Notes: generated by a model not told the origin, from the sequence alone. 47,195 nt of DNA from Vreelandella halophila (GCF_009856365.1 NZ_WMEX01000011.1:1-47195); one strand, 5' to 3'. Counted from the first letter of the stretch, positions 34,513-43,694 are shown. Numbers and translations are program-made.

Positions 34513-35361
34513 CTACTCACTAAAAATAGCAGGCTTTGACTGTCTCACTGAGTTGTAGCGGTTGAATATGCGGTCATACATGCCTGTGCCCGTAATGGCT
34601 TCAAGGGCGTTGTTGAAACGCTGCACCAGGGCTTTCGAGGTCGAGGCACGGCTGAACATAACGTGGATGGGCGCCTGCTTTACCCTGAGGGGGTGTGCTT
34701 CAAAGGCGTCTTCGAATGCTGACCCTTTGACCCGGGTACGCAGTACAAGAGGGTCAGCGAGAATAGCGTCAATGCGTTTGCGGGCGAGCTTCCTGTAGTT
34801 CAGGAGATCACTTCGGGTCGTTTCTATATGGTTATGGGCATGGGGATGTTGCCTCAGGGCCTCAAACTGCTTGCCATAGTCATAACCCTGGGTGATCCCG
34901 ATTTTCAGATCCCGCTCTATCACGTCTTTGAGTGCTGACAGCTCGTACTCGTCCGGCTCTCCCTGTCGCATGAACAAGCGCACGGTTTCTGTACGATAAG
35001 GGCGCGAAAAGTAGGCAAAATCAGCTCGTTCCGGGGTGTAATCCGCGCCAGCCGCCAGATCGACCCTTCCTTCCCTGAGTTCTCTCAGGTGTCGCATCCA
35101 GGGCTGCTTGACCAGGGCCAGCTCGCAGTCCATCCGGTTCGCTATGGCTCGTATAAGGTCGATATCCAGACCCCTAAGGTCTCCCTGGTCGTCTCTATAT
35201 TGGTAGGGCTTCCAGGGCTCCCAACCCATTCGGAGTTCGCAGGCGAAGCTTGTGGCAGGCGCTGTAAGAACCAGAATCAAGGCAGCGATGATTGTGCTTG
35301 GCCGGGCCCATGGCCGGGAGTGCTTACGCGGTGCGCTACTGTTGGTCATCGAAATTCCCAT
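34513..35361 (-). CDS. Solute-binding protein, family 3 type, without permease
   Basis: A 282-aa periplasmic protein. A signal peptide of about 40 residues ([19 protein letters not shown]) is followed by the SBP_bac_3 fold: [36 protein letters not shown], and [20 protein letters not shown], with the later [16 protein letters not shown]. Such proteins bind amino acids or similar solutes, usually for ABC transport; no permease or ATPase genes are here, while a chemoreceptor gene follows 29 bases downstream. A sensing role is plausible. Either the ATG at 35361 or at 35349 may be used. An 18-bp palindrome lies 33 bases upstream. Confidence 0.88.
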   Translation of the reverse strand: MGISMTNSSAPRKHSRPWARPSTIIAALILVLTAPATSFACELRMGWEPWKPYQYRDDQGDLRGLDIDLIRAIANRMDCELALVKQPWMRHLRELREGRVDLAAGADYTPERADFAYFSRPYRTETVRLFMRQGEPDEYELSALKDVIERDLKIGITQGYDYGKQFEALRQHPHAHNHIETTRSDLLNYRKLARKRIDAILADPLVLRTRVKGSAFEDAFEAHPLRVKQAPIHVMFSRASTSKALVQRFNNALEAITGTGMYDRIFNRYNSVRQSKPAIFSE

Positions 35362-35394
35362 TGGGCTGTTCCCCTGGGCTCTGACTACCTGTTA

Positions 35395-35412
35395 TTGGAA
35401 ACGAGTTTCCAA
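35395..35412. promoter_or_regulatory. 18-bp palindrome upstream of the binding-protein gene
   Basis: TTGGAAAC, two bases GA, GTTTCCAA: a perfect inverted repeat in an AT-rich stretch, 33 bases before the start of the binding-protein gene. It resembles LacI/PurR-type operators in outline. No regulator gene stands nearby. Confidence 0.6.
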
Positions 35413-35486
35413 AATTAAGTTGCACTTAAAAAGTTATTTGGAATTGAATTGTACGGAGGGAGTTGTTGCCAGGATTGCTTGTTGCC

Positions 35487-35524
35487 AGGACCCATCACAT
35501 CGCTTTGACGGCGTGATGGGTCCT
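35487..35524 (-). terminator. Hairpin after the PstS-like gene
   Basis: AGGACCCATCAC (35487-35498) and GTGATGGGTCCT (35513-35524) form a perfect 12-bp stem with a 14-base loop, eight bases past the stop of the minus-strand gene. No U-run follows on the minus strand, so it may be a Rho-dependent or stabilising end. The copy TTGTTGCCAGGA occurs twice (35463-35474 and 35479-35490), partly inside it. Confidence 0.55.
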
Positions 35525-35531
35525 TGGGGGA

Positions 35532-35927
35532 TCATGGAGTCAGAATGACCTCAACGGAGTCATCCACGTCCGCCGGGTCGGCATAGCCGACACTGTTCGG
35601 CGTGGCGGCAACCTCGTCGACCATACGTGCTGAATCACTGACTTCCGCGGGTGGCTGTCCTTCACCGGTGAAGGTCTGTTCAGCCCAGAAGGACTGCAGC
35701 TGCGAGTTACTGCGACCAGTGATCCAGTCGTGGAACTCGCGCCGGACGTCGCTTCCCTTCGCAATCTCAAACGGCGTGGCCGCGTTGCTGCGGTTGAGGT
35801 AAAGGTCCCGCACGTCATTCTCAGACAGGTTGTCGGGGCCATTCGGGTGAGCGATCACCACCACGTCCGCCATGCTCAGGGGGGCGGCAAAGAGGCCGGC
35901 AAGCGCGATCATGCGTAATGTTTTCAT
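35532..35927 (-). CDS. Short PstS-like periplasmic binding protein
   Basis: A 131-aa secreted protein, with signal peptide MKTLRMIALAGLFAAPLSMA and mature start DVVVIAHPNGP. The motif NLSENDVRDLYLNRS and the later NSVGYADPADVDDSVEVIL match the PBP-like family related to the phosphate-binding protein PstS, but it is about half the usual length. No pst transporter genes are nearby. It is 11 bases downstream of the porin gene on the same strand and probably delivers or senses a solute with it. The ligand (phosphate or another anion) is not known. Confidence 0.85.
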   Translation of the reverse strand: MKTLRMIALAGLFAAPLSMADVVVIAHPNGPDNLSENDVRDLYLNRSNAATPFEIAKGSDVRREFHDWITGRSNSQLQSFWAEQTFTGEGQPPAEVSDSARMVDEVAATPNSVGYADPADVDDSVEVILTP

Positions 35928-35938
35928 GTCGGGGCTCC

Positions 35939-37141
35939 TTAAAATGCCGCGTCGAGCTTCAGGGTGTAGACGTTGGTGTGGTCGAACCGGTTGCCCTGGC
36001 CACTGGCAAAGCTCGCAGCGTTACCGCTCAAAGCACCGGAGGTATCCCCAAAGGCCCGTGAGTGGGTCCAGTCCGCCTTGAGGGCGATACCCGGCATGGC
36101 ATCCCAGCGTACCCCGATGCTGTAATCTTCACGTTTTTCATTCTGAGTCGCCAGAGAAGCCTGAGAGCTCGTGGGCGCTACTGGACGGTTTTCGTCATCC
36201 TGGGTTTCAACCCACGCATAGGTCACGTAGGGCATGACACTGTCGAACCGGTAGCCAAGAGTGGCGTAGGCACCGTCCCGGTCCGGGAAGGCTCCATCGA
36301 CGTTACGCCGTGTGACTTCGGAAACAGCCATGATATTGCCCTTCTCATACTCAACCCCTAGGCCAAAGAATTCGCCGTCATCGTCCTGAGCACCAAAAGG
36401 CACAAAGTTTGTGTCCGCGCGGGCGGCAACACCACGGAGCGTCCACGTGTAGTCGGTCCACGACATCACGGCGCCTGCGATGTTACGCAGCTCCAATTCG
36501 AAGATGTCGTTATTCTGGCCGGCGAGCCGGTCTTCCTGACTGTGCCCCCCGAAAACCTGAGTCCGAATGGATTGGCCAAGCACGTCAAACGTGTACGTTG
36601 CATCCACTCCGGTATAGGAGCTGAGAGAGACCTGGTCGTAGACAGCGCTGGGAGCGCGCGCAAAGGGCTGCGCATAGCCCAGGTCCAGGGAGTCGGAATA
36701 CATGAACAGGGGCATGCGCATCTTACCGGCCCGAACACGCAGGCCGTTATCCATCTGGTGACTCAGGTAACCCCATTCAAGTTGGGTTTCCCAGTTATCC
36801 CGAGCCTCTTGCTCGCCCCGGGAAAGGAGCTGAAAAGTGGCTCTGGTCTGATCGCTCAGGTCAAAGGTGCCCTGGACGGCGAACAGTGTCAGGGGGCGGA
36901 TCTCGGATTCTTCGGTAACACCAGCGTACCCGGCATTGTTGCTGGCACGGGCATAGCCGGTGCTCATGAAGCCGTTGATGCGGAAGTCGGTGTCACGCGA
37001 ATCGCGCATGTCCTGCTGGAGCCGTTCAAGCTGGCTCTCGAGGCGGTCGAGCCGCTCTTCCTGGGCATGGGCGCCGGTGACGCCGGCGCTGACCAGCAGG
37101 CACAAGGCGAGGCGGGTTTTAGTGGTGCGCAGTTGCTTCAT
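35939..37141 (-). CDS. Porin with N-terminal coiled coil
   Basis: A 400-aa outer-membrane protein. A signal peptide (MKQLRTTKTRLALCLLVSAG plus VTGAHA) is followed by a short coiled coil (EERLDRLESQLERLQQDM), then beta-strand-rich sequence ending YTLKLDAAF with the terminal Phe. Coiled coil plus barrel resembles phosphate/anion and other specific porins of marine bacteria. GGAG six bases before the ATG at 37141 fixes the start; a longer frame adds four residues. It lies between a chemoreceptor gene and the PstS-like gene on the same strand, suggesting one operon for ligand entry, capture and sensing. Confidence 0.9.
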   Translation of the reverse strand: MKQLRTTKTRLALCLLVSAGVTGAHAQEERLDRLESQLERLQQDMRDSRDTDFRINGFMSTGYARASNNAGYAGVTEESEIRPLTLFAVQGTFDLSDQTRATFQLLSRGEQEARDNWETQLEWGYLSHQMDNGLRVRAGKMRMPLFMYSDSLDLGYAQPFARAPSAVYDQVSLSSYTGVDATYTFDVLGQSIRTQVFGGHSQEDRLAGQNNDIFELELRNIAGAVMSWTDYTWTLRGVAARADTNFVPFGAQDDDGEFFGLGVEYEKGNIMAVSEVTRRNVDGAFPDRDGAYATLGYRFDSVMPYVTYAWVETQDDENRPVAPTSSQASLATQNEKREDYSIGVRWDAMPGIALKADWTHSRAFGDTSGALSGNAASFASGQGNRFDHTNVYTLKLDAAF

Positions 37142-37177
37142 GGTTATCTCCATTGAAGGGGTTTGAGTTTGTTGGGG

Positions 37178-38791
37178 TCAGACGCGGAACTGTGAAGCGA
37201 TCTGGTGCAGGCGCTGGGTGATTTCCCGGCTGTCCTGGCTCGCCTGGTCCAGCTCCTGAGTGGTTTCAGTAATCTGTTCGGCGTTGCCGTGGATGTCGGT
37301 GATATTCTTGACCACATCATTGAACGTGGCCGTCTGCTCATGAGTGGCGGCCGCAATCTGTTCGTTGATGCTGCTGATGCTTTCAACGTTCTCGAGGATG
37401 CTCTGCAGCACTTCTCCGGATTCCTTTGTGGCATCCACACCGGTGCGGGCCTTTTCGACACTGTTCTGCATGGCGCTGACGGAGGATTCCGCCAGGCTCG
37501 ACAGGTCGGAGATCACTGTCTCAATCTCCTGGGCGGAGTTCTGGGTGCGGACGGCGAGGTTCCGAACTTCATCGGCAACCACCGCGAAACCACGGCCGTG
37601 TTCACCGGCCCGGGCGGCCTCAATGGCCGCATTGAGGGCCAGCAGGTTGGTCTGTTCGGTAACGGTCTTGATGGTGTCCAGCAGTCCGGCCACTTTGGTG
37701 GAGTGGGTTTCAAACTGGTTGACGAGCTCGGCGCTCTGGTCGATTTCCTGCGCCAGATCCTGGATCGTCTGCACATTGCCGGAGACATGATCCTTGCCGC
37801 GGTTGGCGTATTCCGCCGCGCCCTGGGTCTGCTCGGAGGCGTCGCTGGCAAAACTGGCTACTTCTTCCACGCTCTTGACCAGCTCATCCACGGAGTGGCG
37901 TGCCGAGGCGATGGCCGAAGACTGATCGTTGATGCGCTGCAGGTTCGCTCTGCTGGTTTCGGAAAGCTGCTGGGAGACCTCTTCCAGGCCCTCCACGTCC
38001 TTGCTGATGGTTCCGAAAGCGGAATGCAGCTTTTCGATGAAAGCATTGAAATGGGTGACCAGCTCCCGGAGCTCATCCCGGCCGTCATACTGGATGCGTG
38101 AAGTGAGATCACCCTCACCCGAGGCCATGTTGCGCAGCGAGTGGATGACACGGTTAAGGCTGCTGGTGATTGAACGGGCGATGAACAGGCTGACAACAAC
38201 CAGGGTGGCGATCGCAAAAACGGCAATGCTCAGCCCCAGCGTCGTGCTGCGTTCGGTGGTCACGAGGGTCTCGTCGATGGAGTTGCTGAAGGCGGTGCGC
38301 GCTTCATCACGCACGGTGGTCATATCGCTCATCAGCTCCTTCAGGCGCTTGGCATTGGCCGAAGCATCCTTACCCAGCGCCCGCATATCGGCACCACCTT
38401 CAATGAAGGCCGAGGCGATTCGGGTGGCCTCGCTGTAGTAGCGTTCCAGATCCCTGGAAAGCCGGTTGAAACGGTCGCTCATCCGGGGAGCCAGATCCTG
38501 GAGTTCATCCAGGTTTGTCTGGATGGTGTTGTAATAGGTTTCGGTCTCGGCAAGCCTCTCCTCATTGCCGGTGGTTACGGCCGCGTTGATCTGCGCTTCC
38601 ATCAGTTCCAGTTGCCCAAGATTGACGGTCGCCTTCTCCATCATTGGATACAGCTGGTCATTCACCTCGTGCAGGCGGCCGGCGTTGTTATTCTGGACGT
38701 AAAAGTTAAAGCCCTGTGTGATGACAAAGGCGAGAATCGCGATGCCAACCAGAAGCGAGAGTTTCAGCGAAATGGAGAGTCTCTGTAGCAT
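37178..38791 (-). CDS. Methyl-accepting chemotaxis protein with helical-bundle sensor
   Basis: A 537-aa chemoreceptor. The first helix is [18 protein letters not shown], followed by an all-helical periplasmic domain of about 150 residues (4HB-like), a second helix [20 protein letters not shown], a HAMP domain and the signalling hairpin with [19 protein letters not shown]. Helical-bundle sensors often detect ligands through binding proteins, which fits the porin and PstS-like genes that follow 36 bases downstream. No CheR pentapeptide is present. It shares its signalling core with the other receptor of the cluster. Confidence 0.95.
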   Translation of the reverse strand: MLQRLSISLKLSLLVGIAILAFVITQGFNFYVQNNNAGRLHEVNDQLYPMMEKATVNLGQLELMEAQINAAVTTGNEERLAETETYYNTIQTNLDELQDLAPRMSDRFNRLSRDLERYYSEATRIASAFIEGGADMRALGKDASANAKRLKELMSDMTTVRDEARTAFSNSIDETLVTTERSTTLGLSIAVFAIATLVVVSLFIARSITSSLNRVIHSLRNMASGEGDLTSRIQYDGRDELRELVTHFNAFIEKLHSAFGTISKDVEGLEEVSQQLSETSRANLQRINDQSSAIASARHSVDELVKSVEEVASFASDASEQTQGAAEYANRGKDHVSGNVQTIQDLAQEIDQSAELVNQFETHSTKVAGLLDTIKTVTEQTNLLALNAAIEAARAGEHGRGFAVVADEVRNLAVRTQNSAQEIETVISDLSSLAESSVSAMQNSVEKARTGVDATKESGEVLQSILENVESISSINEQIAAATHEQTATFNDVVKNITDIHGNAEQITETTQELDQASQDSREITQRLHQIASQFRV

Positions 38792-38956
38792 TGCGTCCCT
38801 GTGGTGTAGCGGTGCGGAGTTGCGGGATTATGGGGGAAACGCGGTGTTGTTTGGTGAAAAGAGATGTATTCAATTTGTAATTAGCTTGCAATCAACATTT
38901 CAGCCTGCAACTCCTTGATCGGGGCTTATTTGAAGAAGGATCGAGCCGGGGGAATA

Positions 38957-38988
38957 CTGGATGCACAAACAGGTTCCCCTGTTATACT
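38957..38988 (+). promoter_or_regulatory. Possible LexA box and -10 of uvrD
   Basis: CTG, ten bases, CAG at 38957-38972, preceded by TA and with ACAG at the end, fits the LexA consensus at its fixed positions but not in its AT-rich centre. TATACT at 38983-38988 is a good -10 box; a box for -35 would fall inside the LexA site, so repressor and polymerase would compete. uvrD is a LexA target in E. coli, which supports the call. Confidence 0.55.
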
Positions 38989-39027
38989 GCGCAGGTTTCA
39001 CGCATCGGCAAAGGGCCCAGTGGCACT

Positions 39028-41181
39028 ATGGATGTCTCCTCCATCCTCGACCCCCTCAACGACGCCCAGCGCGAAGCCGTCACCGCGCCGGACAGCCACG
39101 TGCTGGTTCTGGCCGGTGCCGGCAGCGGCAAGACGCGGGTGCTGGTGCACCGCATTGCCTGGCTGATCCAGGTGGAGCAGGTTCCGGCCTCGAGCATCAT
39201 GGCCGTGACCTTCACCAACAAGGCCGCGCGCGAGATGCGGGGGCGGATCGAGGAAATGCTCCAGATCCCGACCCGGGGCATGTGGGTTGGCACCTTCCAC
39301 GGCCTGGCCCATCGGCTGCTGCGCGCCCATTGCCAGGACGCCGGCCTGCCCGAGAACTTCCAGGTGCTGGATGCGGACGACCAGCTGCGCCTGGTCAAGC
39401 GTGTCATGCGTGAGCTGCAGCTGGATGAGAGCCGCTGGCCGCCCAAGCAGGCCCAATGGTTCATCAACTCCAGCAAGGATGAGGGGCTGCGCCCGGATCA
39501 CATCGAGGACCACGGCGATGTGTTCACCACCACCCTGATCAACGTCTACCGTGAGTACCAGAAGAACTGTCAGCGCAGCGGCCTGGTGGACTTCGGCGAG
39601 CTGCTGCTGCGTTCCCATGAGCTGTGGCTGGAGAAGCCGGAGCTGCGCGCCCACTACCAGAACCGCTTCCGGCACATGCTGGTGGACGAGTTCCAGGATA
39701 CCAACGCGGTGCAGTACGCCTGGCTGCGGGTGCTCAGCGGCGACCGCGTGCCGCTGACGATTGTGGGTGACGACGACCAGTCCATCTACGGCTGGCGTGG
39801 CGCGCGCATCGAGAACATCCAGCAGTTCCAGCAGGACTTCGGCGGCAGCCGGCTGGTGCGACTGGAGCAGAACTATCGCTCCACCCAGACGATCCTGGAA
39901 GCCGCCAACGCCGTCATCGCCAACAATCAGGGCCGTCTCGGCAAGGACCTGTGGACCGACGGCGAGACCGGCGATCCCATCGATGTGTATTCGGCCTTCA
40001 ACGAGCAGGACGAAGCCAACTACATCGCGGACACCATCAGCAGCTGGGCCGAACAGGGCAACGCCCGCTCCGAGTGCGCCATCCTCTACCGCTCCAACGC
40101 CCAATCCCGGGTGCTCGAGGAATCGCTGCTGCGCCAGAGTATTCCCTACCGCGTGTACGGCGGCCTGCGCTTCTACGACCGCCAGGAGATCCGCAATGCC
40201 CTGGCCTACATGCGGCTGGTGAACTACCGCCATGACGACGCCGCCTTCGAGCGCGTGGTGAACATCCCCACCCGGGGCGTGGGTGCCAAGGCATTGGAGA
40301 CCGTGCGCGAGGCCGCCGGGCGCGAGGGGGTTTCACTCTGGCAGGCCACCGTGAACCTGCTCCACCACCAGCTGCTCAAGGGCAAGGCCCGGACCGGGCT
40401 GCAGACCTTCGTGGACCTGATCGAGGCACTGGCCGACAACCACGAGAACCTGCCGCTGCACTCGCTGGCAGAGCGTGCCGTGCGCGAGACCGGCCTGCGC
40501 GACTACCATGGCCGGGAAAAGGGTGAGAAGGGCCAGGCCCGCGTGGAGAACCTGGACGAACTGGTAGGCGCCACCCGCGAATTCCGCGTGGAGGACGACC
40601 AGAACCCGCTGAGCGAATTTGTCGCCCGTGCCGCCATGGACGCGGGCGAGTCCCAGGCGGAAGAGGACGAGGACAGCGTCCAGCTCATGACCCTGCACTC
40701 GGCCAAGGGCCTCGAATACCCCATGGTCTTTCTCACCGGCATGGAGGAAGGGCTCTTCCCGCACAGCATGTCCGCCGAGGAACCCGGCCGCATGGAAGAG
40801 GAGCGCCGGCTTGCCTACGTAGGCATGACCCGCGCCATGAGCAAACTCACCCTCACCTACGCCGAATCCCGCAAGCTCTATGGCCAGGAGCGCTTCAACG
40901 CGCCCTCCCGGTTCATCCGCGAGATCCCGGACGAACACATGCGCGAGGTCCGCCTGCGCAACACCGTCACCCGCCCCACCATGTTCAGCGACGCGGGCGG
41001 TGCCGCCAGCAGCGGCGCCGACACCGGCTTTCAGCTCGGCCAGCGCGTGGTCCACCCCAAGTTCGGGGAAGGCGTTGTGATGAATGCCGAGGGCGCGGGG
41101 GCCCATGCCAGGGTGCAGGTGAACTTCGCGGAAGGCAGCAAGTGGCTGGTGCTGGCCTACGCCCCGCTGGAACCGGCCTGA
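39028..41181 (+). CDS. uvrD: DNA helicase II
   Basis: A 717-aa 3'-5' SF1 helicase that unwinds DNA in nucleotide excision repair and mismatch repair. Q motif and Walker A: LNDAQREAV and LAGAGSGKT (residues 29-36); Walker B LVDEFQDTN; DDDQSIYGWRGARIENIQ; then the motif VQLMTLHSAKGLEYPMVFL and RLAYVGMTRAMSKLTL. Length matches E. coli UvrD (720 aa). The C-terminal Tudor-like tail is present (VVHPKFGEGVVMNAEG). The ribosome site is weak. Its last 25 bases overlap the convergent patatin gene. Confidence 0.96.
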   Translation: MDVSSILDPLNDAQREAVTAPDSHVLVLAGAGSGKTRVLVHRIAWLIQVEQVPASSIMAVTFTNKAAREMRGRIEEMLQIPTRGMWVGTFHGLAHRLLRAHCQDAGLPENFQVLDADDQLRLVKRVMRELQLDESRWPPKQAQWFINSSKDEGLRPDHIEDHGDVFTTTLINVYREYQKNCQRSGLVDFGELLLRSHELWLEKPELRAHYQNRFRHMLVDEFQDTNAVQYAWLRVLSGDRVPLTIVGDDDQSIYGWRGARIENIQQFQQDFGGSRLVRLEQNYRSTQTILEAANAVIANNQGRLGKDLWTDGETGDPIDVYSAFNEQDEANYIADTISSWAEQGNARSECAILYRSNAQSRVLEESLLRQSIPYRVYGGLRFYDRQEIRNALAYMRLVNYRHDDAAFERVVNIPTRGVGAKALETVREAAGREGVSLWQATVNLLHHQLLKGKARTGLQTFVDLIEALADNHENLPLHSLAERAVRETGLRDYHGREKGEKGQARVENLDELVGATREFRVEDDQNPLSEFVARAAMDAGESQAEEDEDSVQLMTLHSAKGLEYPMVFLTGMEEGLFPHSMSAEEPGRMEEERRLAYVGMTRAMSKLTLTYAESRKLYGQERFNAPSRFIREIPDEHMREVRLRNTVTRPTMFSDAGGAASSGADTGFQLGQRVVHPKFGEGVVMNAEGAGAHARVQVNFAEGSKWLVLAYAPLEPA

Positions 41182-42032
41182 AGCCAGGGCGCTGAACGGC
41201 CCAGCCCGCGCCGGAGCTGTTTCAGGAGCCCCGGCGCCTGCGCGGCCCGCCGTCTGCGGATCGTGTCGATTGCGTTCTGGCAGGCATTGTACCCCTCATC
41301 AAACAGGGCCTGGCTCTGTTCCGGATCGGTGCGGTCGTAATCCGCCAGATCCAGTGCCAGCACGTAATCCGCCTCGGCCAACTGCGTCTGGGTGTGGCTA
41401 TCGATGGCAATGTCGAAGGCGGTTACCAGCGCATCAAAGTACCCGCCCGGCACCCGCCGCCGTGTGCTGCCGTTCAGGTCGACCCCCATCACGAAGTCCA
41501 CGCCCCACTGCTTAAACGGCGAGATCGGCACGTTCTCAACAAGCCCACCGTCCACCAGCAGCTGATCCTCCCGTTCGATGGGGCTGTAGAGCCCCGGTAC
41601 ACAGGCACTGATCATGGCCGCCTCGGCCACGTCTCCCTTGTCCAGAACGACCTTGGTCCTCCTGGCAAGGTCGGTCGCAATGAACGCCATCGGGTAAGGC
41701 GACCCGGAAAAATCCCGATCCCCGATGTGGTGGCGAACAAAATCGCCCATAGCGGCATTGTTCATGATGCCGTACTTCGACCAGCCAAAACTCGACAGAT
41801 GCCACCAGTCCAACCCCGAGCACGCTTCCCTGATGCCCTCCGGTGTATGGCCGAAGGCGTAGAGCGAGGCCATAATCGCGCCAATGCTGGTGCCGGTTAT
41901 GTGCGTCGGGCGAAGACCATGCTCCTCAAGGGCTTTCAGTACCCCGAGGTGGGCAATGCCGAACACAGCGCCCCCGCCCAGAGCAAGGCCGAAGGTGGGT
42001 TCGCGTTGGGTAAAGGGGGATTCAAATCGGGG
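41157..42032 (-). CDS. Patatin-like phospholipase (RssA-like)
   Basis: A 291-aa patatin-fold esterase. The oxyanion loop is GGGAVFGIAHLGVL, the nucleophile Ser50 sits in GTSIG, and the catalytic Asp162 in LVDGGLVENVP, so the dyad is complete. These enzymes cleave acyl esters of lipids. The ATG at 42032 is preferred: the frame upstream can start at a TTG at 42083 but gives a Pro/His-rich sequence unlike the family. No signal peptide is seen, so it is probably cytoplasmic. It is convergent with uvrD and lies 162 bases downstream of the integrase gene, marking the border of the integron. Confidence 0.9.
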   Translation of the reverse strand, partial: PRFESPFTQREPTFGLALGGGAVFGIAHLGVLKALEEHGLRPTHITGTSIGAIMASLYAFGHTPEGIREACSGLDWWHLSSFGWSKYGIMNNAAMGDFVRHHIGDRDFSGSPYPMAFIATDLARRTKVVLDKGDVAEAAMISACVPGLYSPIEREDQLLVDGGLVENVPISPFKQWGVDFVMGVDLNGSTRRRVPGGYFDALVTAFDIAIDSHTQTQLAEADYVLALDLADYDRTDPEQSQALFDEGYNACQNAIDTIRRRRAAQAPGLLKQLRRGLGRSAPWLQAGSSGA

Positions 42033-42194
42033 CATGGGCGTTGCGACGTTCCGGTGATGGGGCGGATGCGCCCTATTGTCCAAAAATGCGAACCCGGTTG
42101 CCAGCGGCGAATTGGCCCAAACTCCTCCCCGCTCTACGCTGATTGGACGGTGACTAAAGTCCGCCGGGGCGGTAGCGTGGCCGCTGTGTCATAT

Positions 42195-43163
42195 TCAGCC
42201 CAGCGGGCTGGCCACGCCTGCAAAGCCTTGCCCGAGCACATGTGTGTAAATCTGCGTCGTGCGTATATCCGAATGACCCAGTAGCTCCTGAACCGTACGG
42301 ATATCGCTACCCCGTCTTAGCAACTCAGTCGCGAACGTATGCCTGAGGGTGTGACAGCCGGCCGCCTTGCCGATTCCCGACTGTTTGACTGCAGCTTTCA
42401 CGGCCTTTTGGACGCTGCTGGAATGAACGTGGTGGCGGACAATGTTGCCCGACTCATCCGTGCAGCAGCCGCTCGACGGGAATAACCACTGCCAAGCCAG
42501 GGAATGCCCCGCATTGGGGTATTTGCGGACAAGTGCGAATGGAAGGCTGACGGGCACCTGATAATCCGGGTTCGACATCTTCCATTCGGAACGTATTTGT
42601 TCGATATGAGCCTGGAGTTTTTCGAGAAGAGGACCAGGAAGTAACGTTGTGCGGTCTTTACCGCCCTTGCCGTCTCGTACAGTGATCACACCCCGGGAGA
42701 AGTCGACGTCTTTTACGCGCAGCCGTGTGGATTCAACAACGCGAAGGCCTGCGCCGTACATCAGTGAGGCCATCAGGTCGTAGGGCTCGGAGAGCTCCGC
42801 GATAAGCCGCATGGCCTCTTCATGAGTGAGCACTACGGGAAGTCTCGGAGGCCGCTTTGCCCGGGTAGTGCCGCTGATATCCCCAACGGGAACGCCAAGG
42901 ACCTTGTCGTAGAGAAAGACAAGGGCGTTCAGTGCCTGGTTCTGGGTAGCGGCCGCGACGTTGCGTTCCACGGCCAACCATGTGAGAAATTCGCGAATCT
43001 CTTTAGCACCCATCTCCTGCGGATGGCGAACTCCGTGGAAACGGATGTAGTAGCGAATCCAGTACCAGTATGACTTCTCGGTGCGAACGCTGTATCGGTT
43101 GAGTCGAATCACCCTCCGGACCTGATCACGCAACCGTAGGTTGGTGCTTGCTGTTGATGGCAT
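42195..43163 (-). CDS. intI: Integron integrase IntI
   Basis: A 322-aa tyrosine recombinase that moves cassettes between attC and attI. The catalytic set is complete: Arg141 (GAGLRVVES), Lys in DGKGGKDRTTLLP, His271 and Arg274 (HTLRHTFA), His297 (LLGHSDIRTTQIY) and Tyr306. The extra domain found only in integron integrases is present (ALVRKYPNAGHSLAWQWLFP), which separates it from phage or XerC/D enzymes. Residue spacing is within six of IntI1. AAGGAG six bases upstream sets the ATG at 43163. A LexA box covers its -10, so SOS induction is expected. Confidence 0.96.
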   Translation of the reverse strand: MPSTASTNLRLRDQVRRVIRLNRYSVRTEKSYWYWIRYYIRFHGVRHPQEMGAKEIREFLTWLAVERNVAAATQNQALNALVFLYDKVLGVPVGDISGTTRAKRPPRLPVVLTHEEAMRLIAELSEPYDLMASLMYGAGLRVVESTRLRVKDVDFSRGVITVRDGKGGKDRTTLLPGPLLEKLQAHIEQIRSEWKMSNPDYQVPVSLPFALVRKYPNAGHSLAWQWLFPSSGCCTDESGNIVRHHVHSSSVQKAVKAAVKQSGIGKAAGCHTLRHTFATELLRRGSDIRTVQELLGHSDIRTTQIYTHVLGQGFAGVASPLG

Positions 43164-43183
43164 GAGGCGCTCCTTGCCGATAA

Positions 43184-43216
43184 CTGTAACTATATACAGT
43201 TTTATTGAAAGAGCAA
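43184..43216 (-). promoter_or_regulatory. LexA box over the intI promoter
   Basis: CTGTAACTATATACAG at 43184-43199 (CTG, ten AT-rich bases, CAG) fits the LexA box. On the minus strand TTGCTC (43211-43216), 16 bases, then TATAGT (43189-43194) form a promoter for intI, and the -10 lies within the box. LexA control of integron integrases is known in class 1 and Vibrio integrons. Confidence 0.88.
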
Positions 43217-43431
43217 AAGCGAGAAGTCAAACGATTCCACTGCATCACCTTGGATTCTGCGCTAAGGTTCTATTCTATAGGGGGTTTGCGCCCTGGCCTC
43301 TCATTGAAGCAAGCGGCGCTATCTAGAATTCACGAATATTGATATCGCTGAATTCCAGCGATTACCTGTTAGCAGCTGTACCCCCCCTCCAAGATCTTGC
43401 CCGGTGAGTAAAAAAGGGATAATTTGTACTC
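43200..43431 (+). other. attI region and first cassette leader
   Basis: Non-coding stretch between intI and the first cassette gene. GTTAGCA at 43368-43374 is the best candidate for the attI/cassette junction, though it departs from GTTRRRY in the third R. Directly upstream, ATCGCTG (43344-43350) and CAGCGAT (43356-43362) form a perfect 7-bp inverted repeat. Before the toxin gene TTGCCC (43397-43402) and GATAAT (43418-43423) could be a weak promoter, and a run of seven Cs occurs at 43381-43387. The exact attI boundaries are not visible. Confidence 0.5.
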
Positions 43432-43694
43432 ATGGAAGGATTCGAGTTCGATGAGGACAAGAGCAAGGCAATCTTGCGAAGCACGGGATTGACTTCGAGG
43501 CCGCTCAGGAGCTTCGGCAAGATCCTGACCTTTTGGAAATTCAGGCTAAAGCAGATGGTGAGTCACGCTTCCTGATCATCGGCCGGATTGGAGCAAAACA
43601 CTGGTCTGCTGTGGTCACGTACCGCGACGAGCGAAACCGTCTGATCTCGGTCAGGCGAGCTCGCAAGAGAGAGGTGGAGTTGTATGAACGCTGA
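43432..43694 (+). pseudogene. brnT: BrnT-type toxin gene with one-base frameshift
   Basis: The frame opens MEGFEFDEDKSKA and then breaks. One base later in register, at 43470, the expected BrnT sequence goes on: NLAKHGIDFEAAQEL, then FLIIGRIGAKHWSAVVTYRD and RLISVRRARKREVELYER. GCAAT at about 43468-43472 has two As where GCAAAT with three is expected, so a single A has been lost. Repaired, the product would be 87 aa, normal for this RelE-like ribonuclease toxin. It overlaps brnA by 11 bases. The shift may be a true inactivation or a sequencing error in a homopolymer. Confidence 0.88.

Noticed and set aside
42195-43163. Recombinase as phage integrase or XerC/D
   Set aside because: The integron-specific insert (YPNAG...WQWLFP), catalytic spacing close to IntI1, divergent cassettes and attC hairpins fit only an integron integrase.
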